DNA of 64,000 nucleotides from an uncultured Alistipes sp. (GCA_944321955.1 CALUNG010000010.1:17362-81361); one strand, 5' to 3'. Positions 36,538 through 46,557 are shown, numbered from the stretch's first letter. Notes: a model not told the origin generated them from the sequence alone. Translations and numbers: made by a program.

Positions 36538-38982
36538 TTACGCTACCTTCAGCGTAACCCCGTGTCTGGATTTTTCTACCACGACACTCTTGCCGCGGCT
36601 CAGTTTGCCCTCGATGATGAGGGTGGTGAGAGGTTCTTCCACTTCGTCGAGGAGCGTGCGCCGCAGCGAACGCACCCCATATTTTGATTCATATCCCATG
36701 CCGGCGAGCGTCCGTTTCGCCGCGTCGGTGATGCGTATCCTGTATCCGAGCCTTTCGGCGCGGGCGAACAGATCGGCAAGCTCGAGGTCGATGATCCGCT
36801 CCACGTCGGCAGTCTCGAGCGTGCGGAACATGATGATGTCGTCGATGCGGTTGAGGAACTCGGGAGCAAACGTGCGCTCCAGCGCCTTGCGGTATTCGCC
36901 GGTCGGTGCCGTGCTCTCGCCCGATGCTTTCGACATGGTGGCGTATCCCACGTGCGACGAACGTACGGCGGCTTCGCGCGATCCGACATTCGATGTCATG
37001 ATTATTATCGTATTGCGGAAATCGACCCTGCGCCCCGAGCCGTCGGTCAGGTGTCCCTCGTCGAAGATCTGCAACAGCGCGTTGAAGACATCTGGGTGTG
37101 CCTTCTCGATCTCGTCGAAGAGCACTACCGCATACGGTTGACGTCTTACGGCCTCGGTCAGCTGGCCGCCTTCGCCGTATCCGACATATCCCGGAGGCGA
37201 GCCGATCAGGCGTGCTACGTTGTGTTTTTCGCCGTACTCCGACATGTCGATTCGGATAAGGCCCCGCTTGTCGTCGAAGAGCCAGCGTGACAGCTCCTTG
37301 GCAAGAAGCGTCTTGCCTACACCCGTAGGACCGACGAACATGAAGACGCCGATCGGTCTGTTTTCGTCCTTCAGCCCGGCCCGCGAACGCTGTATCGAAC
37401 GCGCAACCCGCGTCACGGCGTCGTTCTGTCCTATGACGCGCGATGCCAGCTGCCCCTGCAGCATGCGAAGACGCTCCATCTCGCTGCTGCCGACGCGCTC
37501 GGCCGGAATACCTGTCATGGACGTTATTACGGAGGCGATGTCATCGGCCACGATCTCCGCTGGGTTCAACTCGAGCTGACGGCGCCATTCGGCGCGGCTC
37601 TCGCCGATCTTCGACTTGAGTGCTATTTCGCGCAGTCGGGCGGCTGCCGCCTTTTCGTATATAAGTGCCGCAACGGCTTCGTTGCGTTCACGTTTGGTCA
37701 ACGTGAGGGCTTTTTCGAGGTCGCGAATCTCTTCGGGCTCGCGTGCCGACCCAAGATGAGCGCGCGATCCGGCCTCGTCAAGCACGTCAATGGCCTTGTC
37801 CGGAAAGTAACGGTCGGTGATGTAACGGTCCGTAAGGTCGACGCACGCACGCAAAGCCTCTTCCGTGTAGCGTACCTTGTGGTAGCGTTCGTAGTTGGGC
37901 GCTATGTTGCGCAGTATCTGCAGAGTCTGCTCGCGCGACGTGGGTTCGATCAGAACCTTCTGGAAACGACGCTCGAGTGCCGCATCGCGCTCGATGTTCT
38001 CGCGATACTCGTCGAGCGTGGTGGCTCCGATGGTCTGCAATTCGCCGCGTGCAAGTGCCGGCTTCAGTATGTTGGCCGTATCGAGGCTGCCCTGAGTCGA
38101 ACCGGCTCCGACGATGGTGTGTATCTCGTCGATGAAGATAATGGTGTTGCGCGACTTGCGCAGTTCGTCGATAAGCTGTTGCATGCGCTCCTCGAACTCT
38201 CCCCGGAACTTGGTGCCGGCAACCAGCGACGACACGTCGAGTGAAAAGATGGTCTTGTCGCTGATGGTGTACGGTACGTCGCCCGAAGCTATGCGCAGGG
38301 CAAGCCCTTCGACTATGGCACTCTTGCCTACTCCGGCTTCGCCTATGAGTACGGGGTTGTTCTTCTTGCGGCGCGAGAGTATCTGCACGACGCGTTCTAT
38401 CTCGCGTTCGCGGCCTATTACGGGGTCGATCTTGCCTTCGCGGGCAAGACGCGTGAGGTCGACGCCGAATTTGGACAGCATGCCCGAAACCCCATGTGAT
38501 GCCGGCTGCTCGTTGTCGCTGTCGAGCAACCTTGCATGGATGTCGTTGCGGGGCTCGCCGCCACCTATGAAACGTTCGATATCCTCACGCAACATGTCGG
38601 GCACGATGTGATACATCTCCATGACGCGCGACGAAATGGTGCGGCGGTCGGATATGATATGCAGTACGGCATGAGATGTCGATATGTTGTGCACGTCGCC
38701 GAAGCTCCTGCAAAGCTCCTCGGCGAATGTCCTGAAAAACTCTTCGGGAGAGATGTTTTCGCTGTCGGCGGCGTTGGCTTCGCGTTCTATGCGCAGAGCT
38801 ATCTGGTACAACTCCCAGTCCTTGAGCCGCGACGAGAGTATCTGATAGGCCATCGAACCTTCGGTTCGCAATATCTCGAGCATGAGATAATCCTTGAGCG
38901 AATGATCGATTCCGGCCTTGGCCGTATCGAAGGCGGTGCGGGCCATGATGCTTTCGAGCGTCTTTGAAATCTTGGTCTGCAT
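36538..38982 (-). CDS. clpC: ClpC-type AAA+ ATPase, Clp protease ATP-binding subunit
   Basis: The product is 814 residues. A divergent N-terminal Clp domain (about 1-150) is followed by two AAA+ modules. The first has Walker [18 protein letters not shown] and Walker [16 protein letters not shown]. The second has [31 protein letters not shown] and the sensor [14 protein letters not shown]. The coiled middle region between them is short ([29 protein letters not shown]), which fits ClpC and not the long M domain of ClpB. It unfolds substrates for ClpP. No McsB/adaptor gene is adjacent. The N-terminal domain lacks obvious clear repeats and may recognise different substrates. Confidence 0.9.
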   Translation of the reverse strand: MQTKISKTLESIMARTAFDTAKAGIDHSLKDYLMLEILRTEGSMAYQILSSRLKDWELYQIALRIEREANAADSENISPEEFFRTFAEELCRSFGDVHNISTSHAVLHIISDRRTISSRVMEMYHIVPDMLREDIERFIGGGEPRNDIHARLLDSDNEQPASHGVSGMLSKFGVDLTRLAREGKIDPVIGREREIERVVQILSRRKKNNPVLIGEAGVGKSAIVEGLALRIASGDVPYTISDKTIFSLDVSSLVAGTKFRGEFEERMQQLIDELRKSRNTIIFIDEIHTIVGAGSTQGSLDTANILKPALARGELQTIGATTLDEYRENIERDAALERRFQKVLIEPTSREQTLQILRNIAPNYERYHKVRYTEEALRACVDLTDRYITDRYFPDKAIDVLDEAGSRAHLGSAREPEEIRDLEKALTLTKRERNEAVAALIYEKAAAARLREIALKSKIGESRAEWRRQLELNPAEIVADDIASVITSMTGIPAERVGSSEMERLRMLQGQLASRVIGQNDAVTRVARSIQRSRAGLKDENRPIGVFMFVGPTGVGKTLLAKELSRWLFDDKRGLIRIDMSEYGEKHNVARLIGSPPGYVGYGEGGQLTEAVRRQPYAVVLFDEIEKAHPDVFNALLQIFDEGHLTDGSGRRVDFRNTIIIMTSNVGSREAAVRSSHVGYATMSKASGESTAPTGEYRKALERTFAPEFLNRIDDIIMFRTLETADVERIIDLELADLFARAERLGYRIRITDAAKRTLAGMGYESKYGVRSLRRTLLDEVEEPLTTLIIEGKLSRGKSVVVEKSRHGVTLKVA

Positions 38983-39112
38983 TCTCTTTCAATTTTTGGT
39001 TTTCGCCCTTATAACGGCCCGGATGCAGACGATATTATGTTAAATGAAACCGCTTTTTTGAACGTTGGGACTATCTTGCTGATTTCGAGAGGATGAATAT
39101 GTCTTATTTTTG

Positions 39113-39147
39113 CACAAAAAAATACACTCCGGTCTCAGACGGAGTGT
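39113..39147 (-). terminator. Intrinsic terminator after the phosphoesterase gene
   Basis: An 8-bp stem (ACACTCCG at 39124-39131 with CGGAGTGT at 39140-39147), followed leftward by ATTTTTTTG. It ends the rarA-esterase-phosphoesterase transcripts. Confidence 0.75.
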
Positions 39148-39185
39148 AATAAACGATACCAATGTCCGATTTTGGATATGCCGGG

Positions 39186-39680
39186 CTATTGCCTCGGGTA
39201 TTCCCATATCTCCATGTTGCGAATGTCGCTGCCGTCTATCTCGAAACGCACGGCCGTACGCAATTTGTGTGCGCCGTAATTGCCGGCCGCCCCGGGATTG
39301 ATATGCAGCAGGTCATACACCGGATCGTATATGATCTTGAGTATGTGCGAGTGTCCTGCGATGAAGAGTTTGGGGTGTATCGCCTGTATGCGGGCGACGG
39401 CCTGCGGCTGGTAGTGGCGCGGATATCCGCCTATGTGGGTCATCAGAACCTTTACACCTTCGCATTCGAACGATGCGAAAGTGTTGTAGACACGGCGTGT
39501 CATGCCGCCGTCGATGTTGCCGCATACGGCCCGCAGCGGTTTGAATGCGGCTATTTCGTCGGCAAGTTCGAGCGACCCGATGTCGCCGGCATGCCATATC
39601 TCGTCGACGTTCTCGAGAAACAGACGCAACGGTTCGTCGAATGTGCCGTGCGTGTCCGATATGACGCCTATACGTTTCAT
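39186..39680 (-). CDS. YfcE/MJ0936-type metallophosphoesterase
   Basis: The product is 164 residues, a compact calcineurin-like phosphoesterase. The binuclear metal ligands are in ISDTHGTFDEP (D9, H11), HAGDIGSLEL, VCGNIDGGM, MTHIGGYP and IAGHSHILKI. Members hydrolyse phosphodiesters or phosphomonoesters of unclear natural substrate; the family name is YfcE/MJ0936. The protein is soluble with no signal peptide. It begins 1 bp after the upstream esterase gene, which suggests co-transcription, but the esterase is exported, so a shared pathway is not implied. Confidence 0.9.
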   Translation of the reverse strand: MKRIGVISDTHGTFDEPLRLFLENVDEIWHAGDIGSLELADEIAAFKPLRAVCGNIDGGMTRRVYNTFASFECEGVKVLMTHIGGYPRHYQPQAVARIQAIHPKLFIAGHSHILKIIYDPVYDLLHINPGAAGNYGAHKLRTAVRFEIDGSDIRNMEIWEYPRQ

Positions 39681-39681
39681 G

Positions 39682-40620
39682 TCATTCGCCGTAGTTGGAG
39701 CCGAGGTAGTCGAATATCGAGAAGTCCGTCGGCCGAATCGGATCGTTTAGGTTCTCTATATGCACTTCGGTGATCTGTTTCAAGCCGTCCTCGACGTAGT
39801 TGTCGAGAAACTCGCCTATCTGCTCGAGGTTGTCGGTCATCGGGGTTTCGGCCAGCGAGTGATCCTCATACTCTACCGAGTAGAAGTAGTATGGCGTGCG
39901 CATCTGCCGCAGTTGCGACGCGATAAGTCCCGAACCGTAGAATCCGATACCGAATACGCGTGCCTTGTCGTAGGGTACGTTCTTGTCCGATGTGCCGTGG
40001 AAGAACATTATCGGAGCCGGGGCCTTGTGCCATTCGGGTTTGCCGTCTGTCGAGAAGATGGCGCCGGCAAACGATATGATGCCGGCGTAGTTGAATCCGG
40101 CAGGCAGCGATTTCGAAGCCTCCGAACCGTTGCAGATGCCGTTTTCGGCCTGCAGTACGGTGATGGCTCCGGCGCTCGAACCGCTGGCTACCATGCGCGA
40201 AGTGTCGATGCCCCATTCGGCAGCGTGTCCCAATACGAACCCTGTGGCTGAATACAGGTCCTCGACAGCCATGTTCACCGTAGCCTTGAATTGCGAAATG
40301 GCGCTGAAGATGCCCGGATCGGTCACGCCCTTCATGCCCAATCGATAGTCGATGGCCACCACGTCGTATCCCTTGCGCGCCAGATAGTCGTAGTATTGCA
40401 GATATTTCGCCGCGTCGCGAAGGCCCGTCGAGAAACCTCCGCCGAATACGAATATGACGCACGGCCTCTTGGCATCGGATACATCCGATGACGTGTAACG
40501 GTCGAGGTAGAGCTCCTGTCCGTCCTTGACGGCATAAAGGTGCGTGCTCTTGCGAATCTCCTGTGCCGCAGCCGTGAAGAACAGGGCCAGTGCGGCGATT
40601 AACGACAATACTCTCTTCAT
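39682..40620 (-). CDS. Secreted alpha/beta-hydrolase, esterase-like
   Basis: The product is 312 residues from MKRVLSLIAALALFFTAAAQ, a clear signal peptide. The fold is an alpha/beta hydrolase of the carboxylesterase kind. The catalytic Ser149 lies in ASGSSAGAITVLQ (GxSxG), the oxyanion region is FVFGGGFSTG near residue 57, an acidic residue is expected near HGTSDKNVPYDKA, and the histidine is in EYEDHSLAETP. Length and motifs fit small acetyl or feruloyl esterases of gut Bacteroidales, though no polysaccharide locus is adjacent. It starts 2 bp after the rarA stop, so both genes are likely on one mRNA. Confidence 0.87.
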   Translation of the reverse strand: MKRVLSLIAALALFFTAAAQEIRKSTHLYAVKDGQELYLDRYTSSDVSDAKRPCVIFVFGGGFSTGLRDAAKYLQYYDYLARKGYDVVAIDYRLGMKGVTDPGIFSAISQFKATVNMAVEDLYSATGFVLGHAAEWGIDTSRMVASGSSAGAITVLQAENGICNGSEASKSLPAGFNYAGIISFAGAIFSTDGKPEWHKAPAPIMFFHGTSDKNVPYDKARVFGIGFYGSGLIASQLRQMRTPYYFYSVEYEDHSLAETPMTDNLEQIGEFLDNYVEDGLKQITEVHIENLNDPIRPTDFSIFDYLGSNYGE

Positions 40621-40622
40621 AA

Positions 40623-41897
40623 TCATCTCTTTTTGTCGCCCCACAGGTGCTCCATGCGTTCGGCCATCTTCGCTTCGGCAGCGTTGCTCCTGTCCGGTTT
40701 ATAGAAGCGGCGTCCCTTGAGCGATTCGGGCATGAACTCCTGCTCGACGAAGTGTTCGCTGTAGTCGTGGGCGTATTTGTAATCCTTGCCGTAGCCGGCG
40801 TTTTTCATCAGTTTCGTAGGTGCGTTGCGCAGATGCAGCGGTATCGGACGGTTCGTTGTGTCGTGTTCGACGAACGAGAGAGCTTCGTTTATGGCCATGT
40901 ATGCCGAGTTGCTCTTGACGCTTGTGGCCAGATATATCGTCGTCTCGGCCAGCGTGATGCGGGCTTCGGGCATACCTATCTTGTGTACCGTGTCGAAGCA
41001 GGCGTTGGCCAGCAGCAGGGCGTTGGGGTTGGCCAGACCGATATCCTCCGATGCCAGTATGACCAGACGCCGTGCAATGAACCGCGGCTCTTCGCCTCCG
41101 GCCAACATCCGTGCCAGATAGTATATCGCTGCGTCGGGATCGCTGCCTCGTACGCTCTTTATGAATGCCGAGATGACATCGTAGTGCTGCTCGCCGTTCT
41201 TGTCGTAGAGTGCGATGTTCTGTTGCAGACACTCGGTGACGAACCTGTCGGTAATGACGATGTCTCCATCGGAGGCCCCGACGATGATGTCGAGAATATT
41301 GAGCAGCTTGCGGGCGTCGCCTCCCGAAAACTTGAACAGCGCAGCCGTCTCCTCGACCTTGATGTTGCGTTTGGACAGCACTTCGTCGACCTTGAGGGCG
41401 CGGTCGAGCAGCCGTTGCAGGTCATCGTCGTCCATGGGGTTGAGGATGTATACCTGGCATCGGCTCAACAGAGGCGATATAACCTCGAACGACGGGTTTT
41501 CGGTGGTGGCTCCGATCAATGTGACGATCCCCTGCTCGACTGCCCCAAGAAGCGAATCCTGCTGGCTCTTGTTGAAGCGGTGGATCTCGTCGATGAAGAG
41601 GAACGGGGGCTGCTGGTTGAACAGGTGCTGGCGTTTTGCCGTATCGATGACTTCACGTACATCCTTTACGCCCGACGTTACGGCCGACAGAGTGAAGAAC
41701 GGCCTTTCGAGCGTCGAGGCCACGAGTTTGGCAAGCGTGGTCTTACCCACGCCCGGCGGCCCCCACAAAATAAAGGAGGGGACGTTTCCCGTTTCGAAAA
41801 ACTTGCGGAAAACGCCCTCTTTACCTACAAGGTGTTCCTGCCCGATGTATTCATCGAGCGTATGCGGACGCAATCTTTCGGCCAGAGGTGCAGGCAT
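40623..41897 (-). CDS. rarA: Replication-associated recombination protein A
   Basis: The product is 424 residues from MPAPLAERLRPHTLDEYIGQEHLVG. The frame continues upstream but this ATG starts the family's standard N-terminus. RarA (MgsA) is an AAA+ ATPase related to clamp loaders that acts at stalled replication forks. Walker A is ILWGPPGVGKTTLAK, Walker B PFLFIDEIHRFNKSQQDSLL, and the sensor is LIGATTENPSFEV. The C-terminal helical domain includes HYDVISAFIKSVRGSDPDAAIYYLARMLAGGEEPRFIARRL, which is diagnostic for RarA and forms the tetramer. All motifs are intact. Confidence 0.95.
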   Translation of the reverse strand: MPAPLAERLRPHTLDEYIGQEHLVGKEGVFRKFFETGNVPSFILWGPPGVGKTTLAKLVASTLERPFFTLSAVTSGVKDVREVIDTAKRQHLFNQQPPFLFIDEIHRFNKSQQDSLLGAVEQGIVTLIGATTENPSFEVISPLLSRCQVYILNPMDDDDLQRLLDRALKVDEVLSKRNIKVEETAALFKFSGGDARKLLNILDIIVGASDGDIVITDRFVTECLQQNIALYDKNGEQHYDVISAFIKSVRGSDPDAAIYYLARMLAGGEEPRFIARRLVILASEDIGLANPNALLLANACFDTVHKIGMPEARITLAETTIYLATSVKSNSAYMAINEALSFVEHDTTNRPIPLHLRNAPTKLMKNAGYGKDYKYAHDYSEHFVEQEFMPESLKGRRFYKPDRSNAAEAKMAERMEHLWGDKKR

Positions 41898-41917
41898 GGT
41901 CTCTTTTATTTTTTTTA

Positions 41918-41925
41918 CAAAAGTA
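41918..41925 (-). promoter_or_regulatory. Putative -7 element of rarA
   Basis: TACTTTTG on the minus strand; no -33 match at the right distance. It lies about 20 bp upstream of the ATG. Confidence 0.45.
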
Positions 41926-41974
41926 CAAAAATTTTGCACCTTTTCAGCCGTCGGCCCGCATTATGTTATCGGTG

Positions 41975-43273
41975 TTACAGTTCCCAGAAGCCCTTGCCTT
42001 TGTAGCTGTCGATTTTTGCCTGTGTAGCATCTTCGTCCACGACGAATTTGGCGTTCCCGTTGGCGTCGGAAACAGTCTTGTACACCGGAGCCGATCTGTC
42101 GAGGTAGGCATTCGTGAAGAAGACCACTATGAACATAACTACTCCTACGAACGGCAGTACGATTGCAAGCAGGATACTGAATGCAGCCACGATTATTGCT
42201 ATTGTCAGCGGCATGAGCAATGTCGTATATACGTTCATGAATATCGTTCCGAACGTTCCGTACCAGAATCCCATTCTGAACCAGTTGTATATCATCGGCA
42301 CTATCAGTCCGGCCGCGAAACTTACGAAGAAGACGGCAGCGGCTGCCTCTCCGTTCGAATAACCGGCTATGCCGTCCGGGGTTATCAGGTGCTGGTATTT
42401 CTGGTCGATATATATTAGAATGCCGACGAATGCCACGGCCGTAACGACGAGGCCGAGGATACTCATGCCTATGCTCGGCGGGTATCCGGCCTTGCTTTCG
42501 ACGAGCGAACGGAACTGGCTGAATGCGAAGAACTGCAACCCGAGCACCAGTACGAGCATCGACATTCTCCACACGGCGCCCATCTTCGAGAATATCTCTA
42601 CGGCACACCACCACATGCACTCGGAGCCCATCAATGCCACATATCCGAACTCGATGGCGGCCGTCAGCAGTACGACTGCCGACAGCAGAATGATTGCAAT
42701 GAATGTCGGTAATTTCCCGGAGTGGCCCAGCAGTCCGATTATGATCCCGATTATCGACAGTAGGAGTATCGATACGGGAATCAGCCAGCTGTACATAAGT
42801 TTGTCGAACGAGGTGTTGAGCCGGCCTCCTTCGCCCTTGAACCATGAATACAGATATGACGGCGAGTAGTCGATATCGAGTCTGTCTATGGTCCCGGCGG
42901 GGTTGTCCTCGGCGAATAGGAGGTCCCGGGCGGGAACTTCGTACAGTTTGCCGTTATGGTCTATATATGCCATAAAGTTCAGAGGTTTGTGGTATGTAAG
43001 CAGTTTCGTCTCCTCTTTGTAGTACTCGCGAATCTTTTCATAGTCGAACGAAGCCCCGACGACGGTTACGGTCTCGCCGTTTGGGATGTCGAACGCCTCG
43101 CCTTTGTTTTTGGAGAAGAATGCCATTGTTCCGGTGCGGTCTTCGCCCTGCGGGCGGGCTGTCGTGTGGTTGCGGGCGGGGCTGCTGACGACGTAGCGTT
43201 GCGCTGCCGCATAATCGGAAAAGACGATGCACGAGATTATCGTCGCAAATAGGGCAGTAAGGAATCTTTTCAT
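41975..43273 (-). CDS. Multi-pass membrane protein of unknown function
   Basis: The product is 432 residues from MKRFLTALFATIISCIVFSDYAAAQ, a signal peptide. I do not recognise the family. Residues about 26-155 form an extracytoplasmic domain with a short SH3-like appearance (YEKIREYYKEETKLLTYHKPLNFMAYIDHNGKLYEVPARDLLF). About seven membrane helices follow (near 160-183, 190-214, 236-251, 268-289, 309-330 and two in 340-387). The end (DRSAPVYKTVSDANGNAKFVVDEDATQAK) is again polar and resembles a second small envelope domain. It has its own exact promoter and is not obviously linked to rarA. Function unknown. Confidence 0.75.
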   Translation of the reverse strand: MKRFLTALFATIISCIVFSDYAAAQRYVVSSPARNHTTARPQGEDRTGTMAFFSKNKGEAFDIPNGETVTVVGASFDYEKIREYYKEETKLLTYHKPLNFMAYIDHNGKLYEVPARDLLFAEDNPAGTIDRLDIDYSPSYLYSWFKGEGGRLNTSFDKLMYSWLIPVSILLLSIIGIIIGLLGHSGKLPTFIAIILLSAVVLLTAAIEFGYVALMGSECMWWCAVEIFSKMGAVWRMSMLVLVLGLQFFAFSQFRSLVESKAGYPPSIGMSILGLVVTAVAFVGILIYIDQKYQHLITPDGIAGYSNGEAAAAVFFVSFAAGLIVPMIYNWFRMGFWYGTFGTIFMNVYTTLLMPLTIAIIVAAFSILLAIVLPFVGVVMFIVVFFTNAYLDRSAPVYKTVSDANGNAKFVVDEDATQAKIDSYKGKGFWEL

Positions 43274-43302
43274 AAGCAAAGGTTTTAATAAAGTGAGCTT
43301 TA

Positions 43303-43334
43303 CAAATGTATGAAATAGTTTCCGATAATCCAAA
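43303..43334 (-). promoter_or_regulatory. Promoter of the unknown membrane protein gene
   Basis: On the minus strand TTTG (43334-43331), 20-bp spacer, TACATTTG (43310-43303): exact consensus. Predicted start about 23 nt before the ATG. Confidence 0.85.
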
Positions 43335-43432
43335 TCGACATCTTTTTCGGTGTAAACGGATATCGCGTGACGGACCGGTATTGTCAATATTGGCATGCGA
43401 ATGGCAGGGAACAGCCTCGTATGTGGCGGAAT

Positions 43433-43464
43433 ATTGCCGGAGTCACGATTTTTTGTTAAATTTG
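43433..43464 (+). promoter_or_regulatory. Promoter of the small secreted protein gene
   Basis: ATTG at 43433-43436 (3 of 4), 20-bp spacer, TAAATTTG at 43457-43464. Predicted start about 22 nt before the ATG. Confidence 0.65.
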
Positions 43465-43491
43465 CAGTGATACCTTAAAATATCCCATGCC

Positions 43492-44076
43492 ATGAAGAGA
43501 CTGTTTTTGCTCGGAGCCATGTTGTTCGGTTTGGCGGCATCGGCTCAGAACGGCCATCTGAAATTTATGGGCCGTGAAATATGCGGCTCGGTAGCGGATT
43601 TCAGGAGTTATCTGGTGGCAGAGAAAGGATTTTACAGAACAATTGATCCATGTATCCTACGCGGCACTTTTGCTGAGCAGAAGTGCCAGGTGCGGCTTGT
43701 GAAGGGAGCTGACGGCATGCATTTCTCCGTAGAGATGTTGTCTGACAGCAGTTATGACAACTGGACTCCGCTCTATCGCTCCTATTGTGCATGGGTGGAA
43801 ATATATACCGTCAAATACGGAAATCCCATATCAGCGATTCAGTCGTTCGGGAGTAATGATGATTTCGTCCGGGCGACAAACTCCGATTTTGCACGTATGA
43901 CGGCCGTTGAAGATGAGACCTGCAATTTCAAAACTGTTTTTTCGACAAATGGCGGAACTATCGAGATTGCCATTGTCAAGGATAAAAATGAGTATAAACA
44001 TGGCAAAATCTTTATAAGGTATTGCGACAAGTTGAACGATAAGGTGCAGCGTTCGAGGATACTCGATGAGATATGA
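43492..44076 (+). CDS. Small secreted protein of unknown function
   Basis: The product is 194 residues with a signal peptide (MKRLFLLGAMLFGLAASAQ). After cleavage it begins NGHLKFMGREICGSVADFRSYLVAEKGF, a start shared by many small exported Bacteroidales proteins (HLKFKGVPIDGT... type) whose function I do not know. Four or more cysteines in the mature chain (C31, C54, C64, C98 and others) could form disulfides. The coding sequence is visibly richer in A/T than neighbouring genes, especially in its last third, which may point to relaxed selection or later arrival. Single-gene unit with its own promoter and a strong terminator. Confidence 0.7.
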   Translation: MKRLFLLGAMLFGLAASAQNGHLKFMGREICGSVADFRSYLVAEKGFYRTIDPCILRGTFAEQKCQVRLVKGADGMHFSVEMLSDSSYDNWTPLYRSYCAWVEIYTVKYGNPISAIQSFGSNDDFVRATNSDFARMTAVEDETCNFKTVFSTNGGTIEIAIVKDKNEYKHGKIFIRYCDKLNDKVQRSRILDEI

Positions 44077-44093
44077 CATGTATTGCAATAAAA

Positions 44094-44130
44094 CAAAAAG
44101 AGCAACGCGGTAACGTTGCTCTTTTTGTTT
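44094..44130. terminator. Bidirectional terminator between the secreted-protein gene and aspS
   Basis: A perfect 14-bp stem (CAAAAAGAGCAACG at 44094-44107 with CGTTGCTCTTTTTG at 44114-44127), 6-nt loop, T-rich in both directions. Confidence 0.92.
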
Positions 44131-44143
44131 GGCGGTAGCTCCT

Positions 44144-45898
44144 TTATTCTACCGGCTTCAGGTCGAGGTACAGCTCGTCCAACTGCGCCTTGTCGATGGC
44201 CGACGGGGCATCGAGCATCACGTCGCGGCCGGCGTTGTTCTTCGGGAAGGCGATATAGTCGCGTATCGAGTCGGCGCCGCCGAAGAGCGAACACATGCGG
44301 TCGAAGCCGAATGCCAGACCTCCGTGAGGGGGCGCTCCGTACTTGAAGGCGTTGATCAGGAAGCCGAACTGCTCCTCGGCCTTCTCGGGCGTGAAGCCAA
44401 GTACCTTGAAGATGAGCGCCTGCAGTTTCGGGTCGTGGATACGGATCGAACCGCCGCCGACCTCCGTGCCGTTGCAGACGAAGTCGTATGCATTTGCACG
44501 TACGCGTCCCGGATCGCTCTCGAGGAACTCGATATCTTCGGGTTTCGGAGAGGTGAAGGGGTGGTGCATGGCGTAGAAGCGCTGCGTTTCGTCATCCCAC
44601 TCGAACATCGGGAAGTCGACAACCCACAGCGGAGCGAACTTGAAGTGGTCGCGCAGGCCGAGACGGTCGCCTATTTCGAGACGAAGGGCGCACAGCTGTC
44701 CGAGAGCCTTGAACTTCGGACCGCAGATCACCAGCACGAGATCGCCGGCCTTGGCTTCGCACTTTGCGGCGATGGCCTTCAGCTCGTCGGGCGTGTAGAA
44801 CTTGTCGATCGACGACTTGACGTTTCCTTCGGCGTCGAGACGTATCCATACGAGGCCCTTGGCTCCCACCTGCGGACGCTTAACGAACTCGGTAAGCTCG
44901 TCTATCTGCTTGCGGGTGTATGTAGCGCATCCCTCGGCGGCGATGGCTCCGACATACTCAGCATCTTCGAATATCGAGAATCCATGGCCCTTGACCATCG
45001 GAGTTATTTCGTGTATCTCCATGCCGAAGCGCAGGTCGGGCTTGTCGCATCCGAAGCGCTCCATGGCCTCGATCCAAGGCATGCGCTGCAGCGGCTCCGG
45101 GATGTCAACGTTCAGAATCTCCTTGAACATGTAGCGCATCATGCGCTCGAATACGTCGATCACGTCATCCTGCTCGACGAACGACATCTCGCAGTCGATC
45201 TGCGTGAATTCGGGCTGACGGTCGGCGCGCAGGTCCTCGTCGCGGAAGCAGCGTACGATCTGGAAATAACGGTCGTATCCTGCCACCATAAGCAGCTGCT
45301 TGAGGGTTTGCGGCGACTGCGGAAGAGCATAGAACTGGTTGGGGTTCATGCGGCTCGGAACCACGAAGTCGCGGGCTCCCTCCGGTGTCGACTTGATCAG
45401 GTAGGGTGTCTCGATCTCGAGGAATCCCTCCTTGTCGAGGAATGTGCGTACGGCGTGTGCCATGCGGTGACGCAATGCCATGGCGCGCTGCAGGGGCGGA
45501 CGTCGCAGGTCGAGGTAGCGGTATTTCATGCGCAGGTCGTCACCGCCGTCGGAGTGCTCCTCGATGGTGAAGGGCGGAGTGATGGCACGATTGAGTATTC
45601 GCAGTGACGTGGCTGCAACCTCGATGTCGCCTGTCGGCATTTTCGGGTTCTTCGATTCGCGCTCGATGACCTTGCCGGTCACCTGCAGTACGAATTCGCG
45701 GCCGAGCTCAGCCGCAACTGCCTTGGTCGCCTCGTCGGAGTGTTCCTCGACGACGATCTGCGTGATGCCGTAACGGTCGCGCAGGTCGATGAATGTCATG
45801 GCGCCCAGATTGCGCACCTTCTGCACCCATCCTGCGAGTGTCACCGTACGGTTGACGTCTTCGGCCCTCAGTTGGCCGCACGTATGAGTTCTGTACAT
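44144..45898 (-). CDS. aspS: Aspartyl-tRNA synthetase
   Basis: The product is 584 residues from [25 protein letters not shown]. This class II enzyme charges tRNA(Asp). The N-terminal OB-fold anticodon domain (residues 1-~110) is followed by the catalytic core with motif 2 [23 protein letters not shown] and motif 3 [16 protein letters not shown]. The bacterial-type GAD insertion domain lies between them (about residues 290-410). The ATG at 45898 is chosen over an upstream in-frame start because the family begins MYRTH/MRTH. The product length is standard for bacterial AspRS. Confidence 0.96.
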   Translation of the reverse strand: MYRTHTCGQLRAEDVNRTVTLAGWVQKVRNLGAMTFIDLRDRYGITQIVVEEHSDEATKAVAAELGREFVLQVTGKVIERESKNPKMPTGDIEVAATSLRILNRAITPPFTIEEHSDGGDDLRMKYRYLDLRRPPLQRAMALRHRMAHAVRTFLDKEGFLEIETPYLIKSTPEGARDFVVPSRMNPNQFYALPQSPQTLKQLLMVAGYDRYFQIVRCFRDEDLRADRQPEFTQIDCEMSFVEQDDVIDVFERMMRYMFKEILNVDIPEPLQRMPWIEAMERFGCDKPDLRFGMEIHEITPMVKGHGFSIFEDAEYVGAIAAEGCATYTRKQIDELTEFVKRPQVGAKGLVWIRLDAEGNVKSSIDKFYTPDELKAIAAKCEAKAGDLVLVICGPKFKALGQLCALRLEIGDRLGLRDHFKFAPLWVVDFPMFEWDDETQRFYAMHHPFTSPKPEDIEFLESDPGRVRANAYDFVCNGTEVGGGSIRIHDPKLQALIFKVLGFTPEKAEEQFGFLINAFKYGAPPHGGLAFGFDRMCSLFGGADSIRDYIAFPKNNAGRDVMLDAPSAIDKAQLDELYLDLKPVE

Positions 45899-45962
45899 GG
45901 TTAAAGGTATGTTGTTCAATTATATTCCGTATGGTATCGCCTCCCTTGCGGGAAACAGTCTA

Positions 45963-45970
45963 CAAAAGTA
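45963..45970 (-). promoter_or_regulatory. Putative -7 element of aspS
   Basis: TACTTTTG on the minus strand; no -33 match. Predicted start about 58 nt before the ATG. Confidence 0.45.
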
Positions 45971-46023
45971 GCTATTTTCCACGAAAATGGAGCATGTGCA
46001 GGCAAAAAACGACAAATAATTGC

Positions 46024-46031
46024 TACATTTG
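46024..46031 (+). promoter_or_regulatory. Putative -7 element of the TonB-C-domain gene
   Basis: TACATTTG matches the consensus; -33 not seen. The ATG is 29 bp downstream. Confidence 0.5.
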
Positions 46032-46059
46032 TAAATGTTAGTAAATCATTGCATGTAAC

Positions 46060-46554
46060 ATGGGAAAACTTGGATTGGTTATGATGGCTGCAGCCGTTGC
46101 AATGGCTGTGTTGCCCGTATCGGCAAAATCGCCGAGAGAGAAATCGAGGCAGAAGCCCGCCGCAAATGTCGAAACCGTGGAGAAACGTACCATCGGTCCG
46201 AATGAAGAGATAACTCTCCGGGCCGACATGATGCCGCAGTTCGGGAAGGGCCGAAGCCTGTACGAGTTTCGGACATGGGTAATGAATATGATCAGGGTGC
46301 CGAAGACGACGCGTGAAAGGATGCGTAAGACATGGGAGCCTGTAAATGTCGCAGTTTTGTTTGTGGTGTCGAAGGATGGCCTGATCTGCAATGTCGAGAC
46401 GCAGCTTGCGGGCAACCGTCCGCTCGATGACGAAGACCTTAAGGCCGAGATCGAAAGGGTGATGTACAAGTCTCCAAAATGGATACCGGCTGAGCAGGAC
46501 GGCCGCAATGTGAATGTGCGATACATGATGCCTCTGCAATTCAATCCGCGTTGA
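46060..46554 (+). CDS. Exported TonB C-terminal-domain-like protein
   Basis: The product is 164 residues with a signal peptide (MGKLGLVMMAAAVAMAVLPVSA). The rest resembles the TonB C-terminal domain: FRTWVMNMIRVP, VNVAVLFVVSKDGLICNVETQLAGNRPLDDEDLKAEIERVMYKSPKWIPAEQDGRNVNVRYMMPLQF. The pattern V-FVV--DG-I-NVE and SPKW-PA-Q-GR-V-V is characteristic. It lacks the proline-rich spacer and the membrane anchor of a working TonB, so it is probably a small periplasmic relative and not an energy transducer. It ends 3 bp before tadA, so the pair is likely co-transcribed. Confidence 0.8.
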   Translation: MGKLGLVMMAAAVAMAVLPVSAKSPREKSRQKPAANVETVEKRTIGPNEEITLRADMMPQFGKGRSLYEFRTWVMNMIRVPKTTRERMRKTWEPVNVAVLFVVSKDGLICNVETQLAGNRPLDDEDLKAEIERVMYKSPKWIPAEQDGRNVNVRYMMPLQFNPR

Positions 46555-46557
46555 GAT

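Noticed and set aside
36538-38982. ClpB disaggregase
   Set aside because: The middle coiled region is far too short for the ClpB M domain; ClpC fits.
39105-39112. TATTTTTG, a -7-like element on the plus strand
   Set aside because: No -33 box at the right distance and no plus-strand gene downstream; it lies in the tail of a minus-strand terminator.
46060-46554. A functional TonB protein
   Set aside because: Only the C-terminal domain is present behind a signal peptide; there is no membrane anchor or proline-rich span.
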